Of a stretch of DNA of 64,000 nucleotides, positions 51,762-63,241 are shown piece after piece. The notes beneath the pieces were generated by a model, which was not told the DNA's origin, did no database searches, and worked only from the letters and a program-made list of their open reading frames with translations. The stretch comes from Paenibacillus phyllosphaerae. GTDB lineage: Bacteria; Bacillota; Bacilli; Paenibacillales; Paenibacillaceae. How positions within the stretch are numbered: position 1 is the first letter of the stretch; every line of letters begins with the position of its first letter. The stretch spans positions 124,001 through 188,000 of the forward strand of contig NZ_JACHXK010000005.1 in assembly GCF_014192105.1 (NCBI RefSeq). Direction: 5' to 3'. The position numbers and the translations under genes were made by a program.

Positions 51762-54214
51762 TTAAGCCGAAGTCATCGGCTTGTGCCGCTTTTGTTTTTT
51801 TCGCTCCGCGAGCAAAGCCGTAATCCCCTCCGCATCCATCGGCATCGCCAGATGATAGCCTTGCGCCTCTTGAAGTCCTATCGCTTGCAGCAGCGTAAGC
51901 TGTTCCTCGGTCTCCACCCCTTCGGCGATAACATCCTTCCCGAGCATCCGGGCCATCTCGACGAGCATGCGGATCATCATATAATCTTCCTTGCTCTCCG
52001 CGATGCGCTGCACCAGGGAACGATGCAGTTTGATATACCGGTAAGGGAAACGGTTCAACATGCTCAGCGAGGAATAGCCGAAGCCGACATCGTCGATCCC
52101 GAGCATAATGCCCAGATCATCCACTCCTTGCACACTTGATGCATCCGCCGCATGTCCGTAATCATCGTGCTTTCCGTAATTTCGAGGCGCAAGGCACGAG
52201 GCGGTACGCCATACCGGCAGAGAAGCTCCGAGAGCCGATCGACGAAACCCGCCTCGCGAAGCTGGCTCGCCGAGAGATTGACGGAGACGCACAGGCCGAT
52301 GCAGCCGCGGTCCAGATGTATCCTCAACTGGCGGATCACTTCCTCCAGCACCCAACTGCCGATCGGAATGATCGCCCCCGTCTCCTCGGCCAGCGGGATA
52401 AACCGCGACGGAGCGACATAACCAAGCTCCGGCGAGCGCCAATGCAGCAACGCTTCCAGCACCGTAACCTGCCCGGTCGCCAGATCGAACTGCGGCTGAT
52501 ACAGCAGCTCGAATTGGCGCTTCTCCAGCGCCGTCGACAACCCGCTCAGCAGCTTCAGCTGTTCCTGCGCATTCTCGTTCATGCTCGGAGTATACCGGCA
52601 GAAGCGATTGCGTCCGCCATGCTTGGCCGCATACATCGCCGTATCCACTTGGCGCAACAGTACCTCCGGATCCGTCTCATCCTCCGGCGCCACCACCACG
52701 CCGATACTGGCAGACACGACGTACGAGGTTCCGCGCAGCACAAGCGGTTTGGTTAATGCCTTGAGCAGCCCCTCCGCCAATAACGACGGTTCATCCGCGT
52801 CCTCCACCAGCGGGAGCAGGATCGCGAATTCATCTCCTCCGAGCCGCGCTACGAGCGCTTCCGGCGGTATCGTCGCCTGCAGCCTCTCCGCAACCTGCTG
52901 CAGCAGCTGATCGCCCGCGGTATGGCCGAGCGTGTCATTGATCCATTTGAACTGATCCAGATCGATCAGCAGCAGCCCCAGCTGTCCGCCGTGGGTCCGC
53001 ACATCCAGCAACATCGCCCGGAACTCGGCCTCGAACCGCCTGCTGTTGCACAGACCGGTCAGCACGTCTTCGAACGCCAGCTGCTCCAACATCCGGGCAT
53101 TGTTCTTATCTTCGGTCTTGTCCAGCATGACGAGGAACGATTGCAGCTTGCCGTCGATCTCCAGAAATTCGCCGCGAATCTCGACCTCGTAACGTTCACC
53201 CGCCTTATTCACCAGCTCCAGTTCCAGCTCAAGCGGGGTCATGGCCTCGAAGGATTGGCGGTATCCGAGCAGAAACGCCTCATTGCCATGGAACAGCGCC
53301 GACAACGGAAGACCCCGCAGCCTCATCTCGCGGGCAATCCCGGCCAGCTTGCGGAAAGCGCCGTTCGCCTCTACGATATCGCCGCGGTCATCGAGCACGA
53401 CCGTTCCATTCGGAGACAGCTCGAACAACAGCTCGTACCGTTTGCCCGCAGTGGACAGCATGTCATAACGGACCATCGACAGACGAATCGCATACGCCCA
53501 GGCCAGAATACCGTACGCGTAGATCATATCCGCGATCGGAGAACCATCGGGCGCAATGAATTTGCTTCCCGCGTAGCCGACACTGAGCAGACAGCCCACC
53601 AGCAGGCAGCCGTTCAGTATAATCTGATTTCGCTTCCGTTCCTTTAACTGATGGTGCGTCGAGGTTCTGCGCATGGCGGCGAATAAGCAAAGGAAGAACC
53701 AGAAGAAGCAATACCCGACTGCCGCAACAAGAAAGGCGAAGAACGGCGTCGAGAAACCGCCATCCCGGACGCCTTCCACACTGACCATCACCAGCGACCG
53801 CGGTGAGACCAGCAGCCACACGACGCCAAGGCTAGGCGCAAGGCAAACGAGATGCAGCAATAGACCGCGCAGACGCAGCCGGCTAATGTAGGCAAAGAAG
53901 TATAGCGCCGCAGTCAACGTCAGGAAGACGGCCGTATATTTCACATAACGGAGAACCTCGATTGCGACGTAGGAGGGAAGGATGGCAAACAGAAAGTCAC
54001 CAAGAAACACCAGGCTGAGGAAGAGGAAAAGAAGGGTCGTAACAATATGCAGTTTGTTGTTCGGATGGCGGGTGTAAACCTCGACGGCCATATAGAACAG
54101 CAGGAAGATCGGTAACAGCTGGTTCAGAGCGGGAAACAGCAGCGCGGTCGTATGTATGTGGATCAGCTCCCGATTGTTTGATTCACGCGGGCAAGGTGAA
54201 ACGGCTGACACCAT
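51762..54214 (-). pseudogene. Membrane PAS-GGDEF-EAL protein, interrupted by a one-base frameshift in EAL
   Basis: The reading begins at 54214 and has about seven N-terminal transmembrane helices (1-235), a PAS domain (245-370), a GGDEF domain with intact RLGGDEF, and an EAL domain (EALLHW, LEITES). At about 52130-52135 the frame breaks inside MRRMHQV; one extra base restores it, continuing LQGVDDLGIMLGIDD to IAEGVETEEQ and a stop at 51762. So the first product ends after 716 codons without the DD, K and EGVE residues needed for phosphodiesterase activity. The GGDEF part should still work. The start has no clear ribosome site. A c-di-GMP riboswitch lies upstream. A sequencing error is possible. 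Confidence 0.85.
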
Positions 54215-54297
54215 CTCTGGCGGCGCCGACGCGTTTCATTCCGAGGAAATAGAGGTTGATTCATAAGCCTGAAGACTTATCCATTCCTATATTTCAA

Positions 54298-54327
54298 TAA
54301 AAAAGAAACCTTGGGCTTCAAGGTTTC
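54298..54327 (-). terminator. Riboswitch expression-platform terminator
   Basis: GAAACCTTG pairs with CAAGGTTTC, followed by six T on the minus strand, between the GEMM aptamer and the GGDEF-EAL gene. It should be controlled by c-di-GMP binding. Confidence 0.75.
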
Positions 54328-54335
54328 GCGTTTAG

Positions 54336-54430
54336 CCTCAAAGCGGCGGCTGGCTGGCATCGATTCCGTTCTGGCGAATCTTTAGCCCCTGTAGCTTTGC
54401 GTCACATGCTTTCGCATGCTTTGCCTTTCT
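54336..54430 (-). promoter_or_regulatory. Cyclic-di-GMP-I (GEMM) riboswitch aptamer
   Basis: On the minus strand the conserved pieces appear in order: GGCAAA, a hairpin GCATGC-GAAA-GCATGT, GACGCAAAGC, GGGGCTAA, a variable stem, and GCCAGCCAGCCGCC. These are the GNRA tetraloop helix, ligand pocket and tetraloop-receptor side of the GEMM-I fold. A terminator follows 8 nt later and a GGDEF-EAL gene starts 122 nt downstream, so c-di-GMP would feed back on its own turnover protein. Confidence 0.88.
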
Positions 54431-54556
54431 CATCTATCGGTGTCCATATTCATTGTAGGTATATAGTCCTGTTACCTTTATACCACGCTATGATTAGCGC
54501 TGTCTACGCTCTTCGCCTCGTACAGGCCATGTATAAATTGGAAATAAACAGCATGT

Positions 54557-55225
54557 TCAACAATTCGTCCATTGCGCCGCAAATCGAGCAAACGCCTCCG
54601 GCGTATTCAGGTTATCGAACGCGGACTGTTCGCCTTCCTCGAGTTCCACCCAGCTGGTCGGCAGCTCGTTCAACAGCCGCATCACGCGCAACTCGCCGCT
54701 CGCCAAGCTTTGCGCAAGCTGCGGGACGATCCTCGTATGATACAAAGCATGAAAAGGCTGATCCGGCACGCGGATCACATCGGGCTGAATCCCGCTGCCG
54801 CTGGAGGAGGATTCAGCCTCTACCCGGTCTGCTTCAGCCAGCATACGTCCGAGCAGCCCAGCCGACAGGGCCGGCATGTCGCAAGCGATGACGAAGACGT
54901 ATCCGTCCGGCGCCTGGGCAAGCCCCGCATGCAGGCCGGCTAGCGGTCCGCAGCCCGGGAATTGATCCACCGCCTGTATCGTGCGGGCAGTAGCAGAACT
55001 TCCAGACAGCGCCTCATCGTATATCGCTTCGCGCTCCCCCGCGCCTACCGCTACGATCAGATAGGTAAAGCCCAGCGCTGTCAATCGCTCAGCGAGCACG
55101 ACCAGCAGCGGCTTGCCGCCTAACGCCAGCATCGCCTTATCCGACCCCATGCGCGCGCTCTGTCCGCCTGCCAAGAGGAGGGCATGACGCCGCCTTGTTA
55201 TTGGCCGCGCTTGTTCATTGATCAT
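54557..55225 (-). CDS. mobA: Molybdenum cofactor guanylyltransferase
   Basis: The 222-aa product has the nucleotidyltransferase motif LLLAGGQSARMGSDKA (16-31) and the metal-binding Asp in VIACDMPAL. MobA attaches GMP to molybdopterin. ATG 55225 is preferred to the GTG four codons earlier because AGGTGA is better spaced for it. It is divergent from rocD. It would supply cofactor to a bis-MGD enzyme such as nitrate reductase; the sulfite-oxidase-type protein at 5320 uses the unmodified form. Confidence 0.92.
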   Translation of the reverse strand: MINEQARPITRRRHALLLAGGQSARMGSDKAMLALGGKPLLVVLAERLTALGFTYLIVAVGAGEREAIYDEALSGSSATARTIQAVDQFPGCGPLAGLHAGLAQAPDGYVFVIACDMPALSAGLLGRMLAEADRVEAESSSSGSGIQPDVIRVPDQPFHALYHTRIVPQLAQSLASGELRVMRLLNELPTSWVELEEGEQSAFDNLNTPEAFARFAAQWTNC

Positions 55226-55327
55226 CCGTACACTCACCTCTCTTCTTCCTTTTAAGCCTCTTCCCTGCCGCTATCATGATGATGGCCACGTCCGGCATAT
55301 GCTGTAGGAGGAAAGGGGGAATTACCC

Positions 55328-56566
55328 ATGACCGTCTCATCGCCGGATCCAAACCAGCCACAAGCTTCATTAAGCCCGTCCGCGAACACGATTCTCCGAG
55401 CGGAGCGCTACAGCGCCCGCAACTATCACCCGCTTCCGATCGTAATCGCCCGCGCCGAAGGCATCTGGGTGACCGACCCGGAAGGCAACCGCTATATGGA
55501 TATGCTGAGCAGCTATTCGGCCTTGAACGCCGGCCACCGGCATCCGCGTATTATCGCCGCGTTGAAGGATCAGGCGGACCAGGTGACGCTCACCTCCCGC
55601 GCCTTCCACAACGAGCCGTTCGCCGTCCTTTGCGAGAAACTCGCGGCGCTTACCGGCAAGCCGCTCGCCCTGCTCATGAACAGCGGCGCCGAAGCCGTCG
55701 AGACCGCGCTCAAGGCCGCCCGACGCTGGGCGTACCGGGTCAAAGGCGTGCCGAGCGGGCAGGCGGAGATCATCGTCTGCGCCGATAACTTCCATGGCCG
55801 GACGATTACCGTCACTTCCTTCTCCTCCACTCCCGCCTACCAGGACGACTTCGGGCCGTTCACCCCGGGATTCGTCATCGTCCCTTATGGCGATGCCGCC
55901 GCACTTACGCAGGCCATTACGCCGAATACCGCCACCGTCCTTATCGAACCGATTCAAGGCGAGGCTGGCATCCGCATACCGCCGGCCGGCTACCTCCGCC
56001 AAGTGCGCGACCTATGTACGCAGGCGAACGTCCTTCTGCTGGCCGACGAAATCCAGACCGGGTTCGGGCGGACAGGCCGAACGTTCGCCGTCGATCATGA
56101 AGACGTCGTCCCCGACTTGTATATTCTCGGCAAGGCGCTTGGCGGCGGCGTCCTGCCGGTATCGGCCGTGACGGGAGGAAGCGATATTCTCGGCCTGTTC
56201 GAGCCCGGCTCGCACGGCTCGACCTTCGGCGGCAACCCGCTTGCGTGCGCGGTCGCCTGCGCGGCTCTGGACGTCCTGGAAGACGAGCAGCTCGCGGAAC
56301 GCTCCAGGCTCCTTGGCGACCGGATGATCGAGCGGCTGCGCGCCATCTCGCATCCGCATATCGTAGAGGTGCGCGGACGAGGCCTGTTCATCGGCATCGA
56401 ACTGACCGTCCCGGCGCGGCCTTACTGCGAACGGCTGATGGAACTCGGGCTGCTGTGCAAAGAGACGCACGAGCATACGATCCGCTTCGCGCCGCCGCTC
56501 GTCATTACGGAAGACGAGCTTGACCTTGCGCTTGCCAAGGTGGAGCAGGTCTTCGCGGACACGTAA
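55328..56566 (+). CDS. rocD: Ornithine aminotransferase
   Basis: The 412-aa product is a class III PLP aminotransferase with the PLP Lys269 in [22 protein letters not shown] and [16 protein letters not shown], all close to RocD. It converts ornithine and 2-oxoglutarate to glutamate semialdehyde and glutamate in arginine breakdown. The ATG at 55328 follows AAAGGGGG. It is monocistronic with no neighbouring roc genes. Confidence 0.93.
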   Translation: MTVSSPDPNQPQASLSPSANTILRAERYSARNYHPLPIVIARAEGIWVTDPEGNRYMDMLSSYSALNAGHRHPRIIAALKDQADQVTLTSRAFHNEPFAVLCEKLAALTGKPLALLMNSGAEAVETALKAARRWAYRVKGVPSGQAEIIVCADNFHGRTITVTSFSSTPAYQDDFGPFTPGFVIVPYGDAAALTQAITPNTATVLIEPIQGEAGIRIPPAGYLRQVRDLCTQANVLLLADEIQTGFGRTGRTFAVDHEDVVPDLYILGKALGGGVLPVSAVTGGSDILGLFEPGSHGSTFGGNPLACAVACAALDVLEDEQLAERSRLLGDRMIERLRAISHPHIVEVRGRGLFIGIELTVPARPYCERLMELGLLCKETHEHTIRFAPPLVITEDELDLALAKVEQVFADT

Positions 56567-56578
56567 AGCAATAGCGCA

Positions 56579-56612
56579 AGGAGGGTACGGCCTTCTGCAG
56601 CCGCACCCTCCT
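56579..56612. terminator. Terminator between rocD and glnS
   Basis: GGAGGGT.CGGC pairs with GCCG.ACCCTCC. The T tract is weak on the plus strand, and it also lies after the glnS stop. Confidence 0.6.
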
Positions 56613-56619
56613 CTTGTCG

Positions 56620-58278
<1,659 letters not shown>

Positions 58279-58575
58279 AGCGACCAACCTTTCTTGCGTA
58301 AATTTCTATCCTACTATAATACACAATTTTCCGGGAGATTATAATATACAAACGCTGCCCGGCCGAAAAAGTAAGCGCCTATTCCGAGACGAGCCGCCTG
58401 CATCCGATGCGGACAAGCCTCTCTAGCAGCGCCTGCCATTATAGCACAGCTTCATGGGGCCAAGTCGCGTTCTTGCGAGTCCCTCTTCCGCGGCATCAGG
58501 AGCGCTCGCGGGGACCCACAACCTCCAGTCAGTCCTTCTTCGATTGAAATCCTTGCTATGAAGCCATGATGAATA
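58279..58575 (-). other. Region upstream of glnS without a gene
   Basis: No T-box was found. An extended -10 (TGCTATAAT) lies at 58438-58446 on the minus strand, with a weak -35. Downstream of it is an imperfect long hairpin (GAGAGGC to GCCTCTC-like, 58384-58423) followed by a TTTTT tract at 58366-58370. A second TATAAT is nearer to glnS at about 58339-58344. This could be a leader or a small RNA. Confidence 0.4.
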
Positions 58576-58624
58576 TTGACCAATATATTTCACTGCTATA
58601 TAATTTGGTTACCTAAGTAAACCA
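58576..58624 (+). promoter_or_regulatory. Promoter and operator of the MarR-ABC exporter operon
   Basis: TTGACC (58576-58581), a 17-nt spacer and TATAAT (58599-58604) form a strong promoter. The inverted repeat TGGTTAC/GTAAACCA (58606-58624) follows the -10 directly, where a bound MarR protein would block transcription. Confidence 0.75.
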
Positions 58625-58655
58625 TCACCCATTTATACAAAAAGGAGCCTCACTT

Positions 58656-59156
58656 ATGGCAGACGAAGAACACTCGACCGCCGACACCCTCTTCCACGCC
58701 TTCCGGCAGCTGCGCCAGGTCAATTGGCGGGGCCGGGTTGCGCTAGAGGGATGCAATCCCAGCGAGACCATGATGCTGTTCATGATCCGCAGAGGCATCG
58801 AGCTCGGAGCTACGACCGGCATGAAACCTTCCGAGATTAGCCAGCTCATGCGCGTGACGCAGCCGACCGTCTCCCAGATGGTCAATCTGCTCGAAGCACG
58901 CGGGTTGGTCACGCGTACCCAGGACCCCGATGACCGGCGGGCGGTACGTATCATGCTGACCGAGGAAGGACGGCGAATCACCGAAGCCGCGCAAGCCGCC
59001 ATGCAGGAGGGTATGCAGCGCCTCGTGGAACACCTGACCGAAGAGCGCGCGCAACTGCTCATCGAGCTGCTCGGCGAAGTCCGCGCCTATTATGTCGCGA
59101 ATTCCGATGAAGAAGACCGCCCTGAATGCAAACCCCATCCCAAACCATTCGAATGA
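58656..59156 (+). CDS. MarR-family repressor
   Basis: The 166-aa product has the MarR winged helix: PSEISQLMRVTQPTVSQMVNLLEARGLV, then the wing DPDDRRAVRIMLTEEGR. MarR proteins are dimers released from DNA by drugs or phenolics. The ATG at 58656 follows AAGGAG. Two ABC exporter genes follow 15 nt later, so it probably represses its own operon through the inverted repeat upstream. Confidence 0.92.
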   Translation: MADEEHSTADTLFHAFRQLRQVNWRGRVALEGCNPSETMMLFMIRRGIELGATTGMKPSEISQLMRVTQPTVSQMVNLLEARGLVTRTQDPDDRRAVRIMLTEEGRRITEAAQAAMQEGMQRLVEHLTEERAQLLIELLGEVRAYYVANSDEEDRPECKPHPKPFE

Positions 59157-59171
59157 AGGTGACGTGAAGCC

Positions 59172-60899
59172 ATGCTCAAGCTGTTCCGGTTTATGAAACC
59201 CTATCGGATTGCCGTACTGTTCACTCTAGTGCTCGTCTTTTTGCAAACCTTGTCGGATCTGTATCTGCCGACGCTGATGGCCGACATCGTCGATAAGGGC
59301 GTCGTGAGCGGCGACACCCCTTACATCTGGCAGATTGGCGGCCTCATGCTGCTCATCGCCGCGCTAGGCGGCGTCTGTTCCGTCGGGGCCAGCTACCTGT
59401 CCGCCAAGTCGGCCGGCGCGTTCGGCAAAGATTTGCGCAGCCGCGTATTCGCCCATGTCGAGCAATTCTCGCTCCACGAGTTCGATAAGGTCGGCACCGC
59501 TTCGCTCATTACGCGCACGACCAACGATATTACCCAGGTGCAGATGGTGCTGACGATGCTGATGCGCGTCATGGTCATGGCGCCGCTCATGTGTATCGGC
59601 GGCATCATTATGGCCATGTCCAAGGACGTGAAGCTGTCCTTCGTCATCATCGCCGTCGTTCCCGTGCTCGCCCTCATCATCCTAGCGGTCGTGTCCCGCA
59701 GCATCCCGCTGTTCAAATCGATGCAGGTGAAGATCGACAAGCTCAATCTCGTCCTGCGCGAGAGCCTGACCGGCGTTCGGGTCATCCGTTCCTTCAACCG
59801 GACGACGCACGAGCAGCAGCGCTTCAATGAAGCGAACCTCGACTTGACCGATACGTCGATCAAGGTGAACCGGCTGATGGCCGGACTGATGCCGACGATG
59901 ATGCTGGTCATGAATATCGCGAGCATCGCCATCATCTGGTTCGGCGGCAAGCGCATTGAAGCGCAAGGCATCGAGGTCGGCGATCTGATCGCCTTCATCC
60001 AGTACGCGTGGCAGATCATGTTCGCCCTGATCTTCGCCTCAATGATGTTCGTCATGGTGCCGCGCGCGCAAGCTTCGGCCGTCCGCATCAATGAAGTGTT
60101 GGACATGAAGCCCGAGATTCTCGATGCCGAGGTAACCAAACGCGCCGCCAGCCACGCTAACAGCGTCGCGTTCGACAATGTATCCTTCTATTATCCAGGT
60201 GCCGAGATCCCTGCTCTCTCAGGTCTTTCCTTCACGGCAAAACCCGGCGAGATTACGGCCATCATCGGCGGTACCGGATCAGGCAAATCCACGCTCATCA
60301 ACCTGATCCCCCGCTTCTACGATGCAAGCGAGGGCAGCGTCCGCATCGGCGGCATCGATGTGCGCGAGATGACCCAGGAAGAACTGCGCGATCGGATCGG
60401 CCTCGTTCCGCAGAAGGCGCTGCTCTTCACCGGAACGATCGAGGACAATATCCGCTTCGGCAAGGAGGACGCGACCGACGAGGAAGTCCGTCATGCCGCT
60501 TCCGTGGCGCAAGCCGCCGATTTCATCGCCGAGATGCCGGAAGGCTATCAAGCCGTTATCGCCCAAGGCGGCACGAACGTCTCAGGCGGACAGAAGCAGC
60601 GGCTCTCCATCGCGCGGGCATTGGTCCGCAAGCCTGCCATCTATCTGTTCGACGACAGCTTCTCCGCGCTTGACTTCAAGACCGACGCCAAGCTGCGCGC
60701 CGCGTTGAAGACGGAGACGGCCGAAGCCACGCTGCTGATCGTCGCCCAGCGCGTCAGCACCGTCATGGATGCCGATCAGATCATCGTGCTCGACGAAGGC
60801 GTAATTACAGCAATCGGCACGCATAAGGAGCTGCTGGAGTCGTCCGGGATTTATCGGGAGATCGTTCTGTCGCAGCTGTCAGAGGAGGAGATCGCATGA
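59172..60899 (+). CDS. ABC exporter half-transporter with degenerate ATP site (LmrC/BmrC/YheI-like)
   Basis: The 575-aa product has six transmembrane helices (1-320) and a nucleotide-binding domain with Walker A GGTGSGKST (about 366) and signature VSGGQKQRL. Walker B reads LFDDSFSALD, with Asp495 replacing the catalytic Glu, and the H-loop reads AQR (Gln526 for His). So this subunit carries the degenerate site residues of a heterodimeric exporter, as in BmrC or TM287. The last codons overlap the next ATG (ATGA), giving equal synthesis of the partner. Confidence 0.93.
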   Translation: MLKLFRFMKPYRIAVLFTLVLVFLQTLSDLYLPTLMADIVDKGVVSGDTPYIWQIGGLMLLIAALGGVCSVGASYLSAKSAGAFGKDLRSRVFAHVEQFSLHEFDKVGTASLITRTTNDITQVQMVLTMLMRVMVMAPLMCIGGIIMAMSKDVKLSFVIIAVVPVLALIILAVVSRSIPLFKSMQVKIDKLNLVLRESLTGVRVIRSFNRTTHEQQRFNEANLDLTDTSIKVNRLMAGLMPTMMLVMNIASIAIIWFGGKRIEAQGIEVGDLIAFIQYAWQIMFALIFASMMFVMVPRAQASAVRINEVLDMKPEILDAEVTKRAASHANSVAFDNVSFYYPGAEIPALSGLSFTAKPGEITAIIGGTGSGKSTLINLIPRFYDASEGSVRIGGIDVREMTQEELRDRIGLVPQKALLFTGTIEDNIRFGKEDATDEEVRHAASVAQAADFIAEMPEGYQAVIAQGGTNVSGGQKQRLSIARALVRKPAIYLFDDSFSALDFKTDAKLRAALKTETAEATLLIVAQRVSTVMDADQIIVLDEGVITAIGTHKELLESSGIYREIVLSQLSEEEIA

Positions 60900-62869
60900 G
60901 TGGAGAGCAGCACAGACCGCAAGGCCCCGGCGGAGCGAACAAGCCAAGCGGACCGAGCCCCGGCGGATTCGGATTCGGCCCCGGCAAGGGCGGACCGGGC
61001 GGCATGGGCATGCCGGTACAGAAGGCCAAAAACTTCAAAGGCACGCTGAATCGGCTGCTCGGCTATTTGAAGCCGCATAAGAACGCGCTGATCATCGTCT
61101 TCGTTACCGCGATTCTGAGCACCGTCTTCTCGATTCTGGGACCGAAGATTATGGGCAAAGCGACGACCAAACTGTTCGAAGGCATGATGGGTCTCATGAA
61201 TGGCGTCCCCGGCGCTTCGATCGACTTCACGTATATCGCCGATATTCTGCTGCTCCTGGCCGGCCTCTATGTCATCAGCGCCCTGTTCGGCTACATCCAA
61301 CAGTATGTGATGGCGGGCGTCGCGCAGAAGACCGTCTATCACCTGCGCAAGGACGTCAACGAGAAGTTGGAGCGGCTGCCGCTCAAGTATTACGATTCGC
61401 GCACCCATGGCGAGATTCTGAGCCGTGCCGTCAATGACGTCGACAATATTAGCAGCACGCTGCAGCAGAGCTTAACGCAGTTCATCACTTCGATCGTCAC
61501 GCTCATCGGCGTTATCGTCATGATGCTGACGATCAGCCCGCTCATGACGCTCATTACGATCATTACGCTGCCGCTCAGCTTCATTGCCATCAAGGCCATC
61601 GCCGGCAAATCGCAGACCTACTTCAAAGGCCAGCAAGCCGCGCTTGGCGAGATGAACGGCCATGTCGAGGAAATGTACACCGGCCACGCCGTCGTCAAGG
61701 CGTTCGGGCACGAGCGCAAGTCGATCGCCAAATTCGACGAGGTCAACGCAAGGCTGTACGAATCCGGCTGGCGGGCCCAATTCGTCTCCGGGATCATCAT
61801 GCCGATCATGGGTCTCATCGGCAATATCGGCTATGTATTCGTCAGCGTCGCCGGCGGCTTGCTCGTCCTCCACGGACGCATTACGATCGGCGACGTGCAG
61901 GCCTTCATCTCGTATTCCCGCCAGTTCACGCAGCCGATCACGCAGACGGCGCAAATCGCCAACATCATTCAATCTACCATCGCTTCGGCGGAACGGGTCT
62001 TCGAGCTGATGGACGAGGACGAGGAAGTTCCCGAGGCGGCGAATCCGACGCCGATCGTCACGGCTGCCGGGGCCGCTAACCTGCGGAAGCCAAGCAGCGA
62101 CGCGCTGGTCCCGCAAGGCAATGTCCGCTTCGAGCACGTCAAATTCGGCTACAAAGAAGACGCGCCGCTCATTACGGATATGAGCATCAACGTCACCTCC
62201 GGCCAGACGATCGCGATCGTCGGCCCGACCGGCGCCGGCAAGACGACGCTCATCAACCTGCTCATGCGCTTCTATGAGCTCAGCGGCGGGCGTATTACGA
62301 TCGACGGCGTCGATATTACGCAGCTGAAGCGCGGCGATCTGCGCAGCCTGTTCGGCATGGTGCTGCAGGATACGTGGCTGTTCAACGGCACGATCCGCGA
62401 CAATATCGCCTACGGCCGGGCAGGCGCCACCGAAGAGGAGATCGTGCAGGCGGCGCGCGCGGCGTATGCCGACCACTTCATCCGCACGCTTCCTGAAGGG
62501 TATGATACGGTACTCAACGAAGAAGCTTCGAACATCTCGCAGGGGCAGAAGCAGCTGCTGACGATCGCCCGGGCGATTCTGGCCGATCCGGCGATCCTCA
62601 TCCTCGACGAGGCGACCAGCAGCGTCGACACCCGGACCGAGGTGCATATCCAACGCGCGATGAACGCGCTCATGGAAGGACGCACGAGCTTCGTCATTGC
62701 CCACCGGTTATCGACGATCCGCGATGCCGATCTGATTCTGGTCATGAACCAGGGCACCGTCATCGAGCAAGGTTCCCACGAGGAGCTGCTCGCCCAAGGC
62801 GGCTTCTACGCCGATCTGTACGAGAGCCAGTTCAGCGGCCGGAAGACCGTGATGACGGACGCGATTTAG
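60896..62869 (+). CDS. ABC exporter half-transporter with consensus ATP site (LmrD/BmrD/YheH-like)
   Basis: The 657-aa product starts with a Gly/Pro-rich cytosolic tail of 40 residues, then six transmembrane helices, then an NBD with Walker A GPTGAGKTT (about 443), signature ISQGQKQLL, catalytic Glu572 in ILDEATSSVD, and His603 in IAHRLSTI. It supplies the active catalytic residues to the degenerate partner. The pair probably exports drugs or lipids under the adjacent MarR. Confidence 0.93.
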   Translation: MSGEQHRPQGPGGANKPSGPSPGGFGFGPGKGGPGGMGMPVQKAKNFKGTLNRLLGYLKPHKNALIIVFVTAILSTVFSILGPKIMGKATTKLFEGMMGLMNGVPGASIDFTYIADILLLLAGLYVISALFGYIQQYVMAGVAQKTVYHLRKDVNEKLERLPLKYYDSRTHGEILSRAVNDVDNISSTLQQSLTQFITSIVTLIGVIVMMLTISPLMTLITIITLPLSFIAIKAIAGKSQTYFKGQQAALGEMNGHVEEMYTGHAVVKAFGHERKSIAKFDEVNARLYESGWRAQFVSGIIMPIMGLIGNIGYVFVSVAGGLLVLHGRITIGDVQAFISYSRQFTQPITQTAQIANIIQSTIASAERVFELMDEDEEVPEAANPTPIVTAAGAANLRKPSSDALVPQGNVRFEHVKFGYKEDAPLITDMSINVTSGQTIAIVGPTGAGKTTLINLLMRFYELSGGRITIDGVDITQLKRGDLRSLFGMVLQDTWLFNGTIRDNIAYGRAGATEEEIVQAARAAYADHFIRTLPEGYDTVLNEEASNISQGQKQLLTIARAILADPAILILDEATSSVDTRTEVHIQRAMNALMEGRTSFVIAHRLSTIRDADLILVMNQGTVIEQGSHEELLAQGGFYADLYESQFSGRKTVMTDAI

Positions 62870-62883
62870 CTGTTGTTGCACGC

Positions 62884-62937
62884 AAAGGCTCTCCTTCGCC
62901 TGATCGGATGATCGGGCAGCGGGGAGCTTTTTATATT
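62884..62937 (+). terminator. Terminator of the MarR-ABC operon
   Basis: An imperfect stem (AAGGCTCTCC with GGGGAGCTTT) with inner GCCTGATC/GATCGGGC is followed by TTTTTAT. Confidence 0.65.
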
Positions 62938-63071
62938 GTCGTGCCTGTAAGAGAACAACTGCAGAAAGCGCTGCATATCGAATAAGAAAGGCGCCAATGC
63001 TTTTAACTTGCGGTAAAATAGGGGAAACTAGTAAGAGAGATAGAGAGCTGTGAGGGCTATACTGGAGTGTG

Positions 63072-63170
63072 ATGACCTTGTTCCGACGTTTGAACTGGGG
63101 ACTCATCGGCGCGTTGTTATTCTCGGTCGCCGTATGGTGTCTCATCATTATGTTGATCGTTCGGCTGTAA
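63072..63170 (+). CDS. Single-pass membrane microprotein (32 aa)
   Basis: ATG 63072 has GGAG 6 nt upstream. The peptide is MTLFRRLNWG followed by one hydrophobic helix of about 20 residues and a terminal Arg-Leu. It ends just before a terminator. Such microproteins often attach to transporters or kinases, but no partner is evident. Confidence 0.55.
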   Translation: MTLFRRLNWGLIGALLFSVAVWCLIIMLIVRL

Positions 63171-63183
63171 AACGTAAGTAACG

Positions 63184-63227
63184 CAAAAGGCGATTCCCAT
63201 GGGACAACCACGGGAATCGCCTTTTTG
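63184..63227. terminator. Bidirectional terminator
   Basis: AAAAGGCGATTCCC pairs with GGGAATCGCCTTTT, with a T run on each strand. It serves the microprotein and the convergent NSS gene. Confidence 0.88.
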
Positions 63228-63241
63228 CATAGGCAGAGCTA

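Noticed and set aside
58279-58655. T-box upstream of glnS
   Set aside because: No T-box sequence (GGGTGG..ACC..) or specifier stem could be found on the minus strand.
61472-62704. A 410-aa minus-strand frame opposite the second ABC exporter gene
   Set aside because: Shadow of a well-supported ABC gene; composition dominated by Arg, Asp and Ala.
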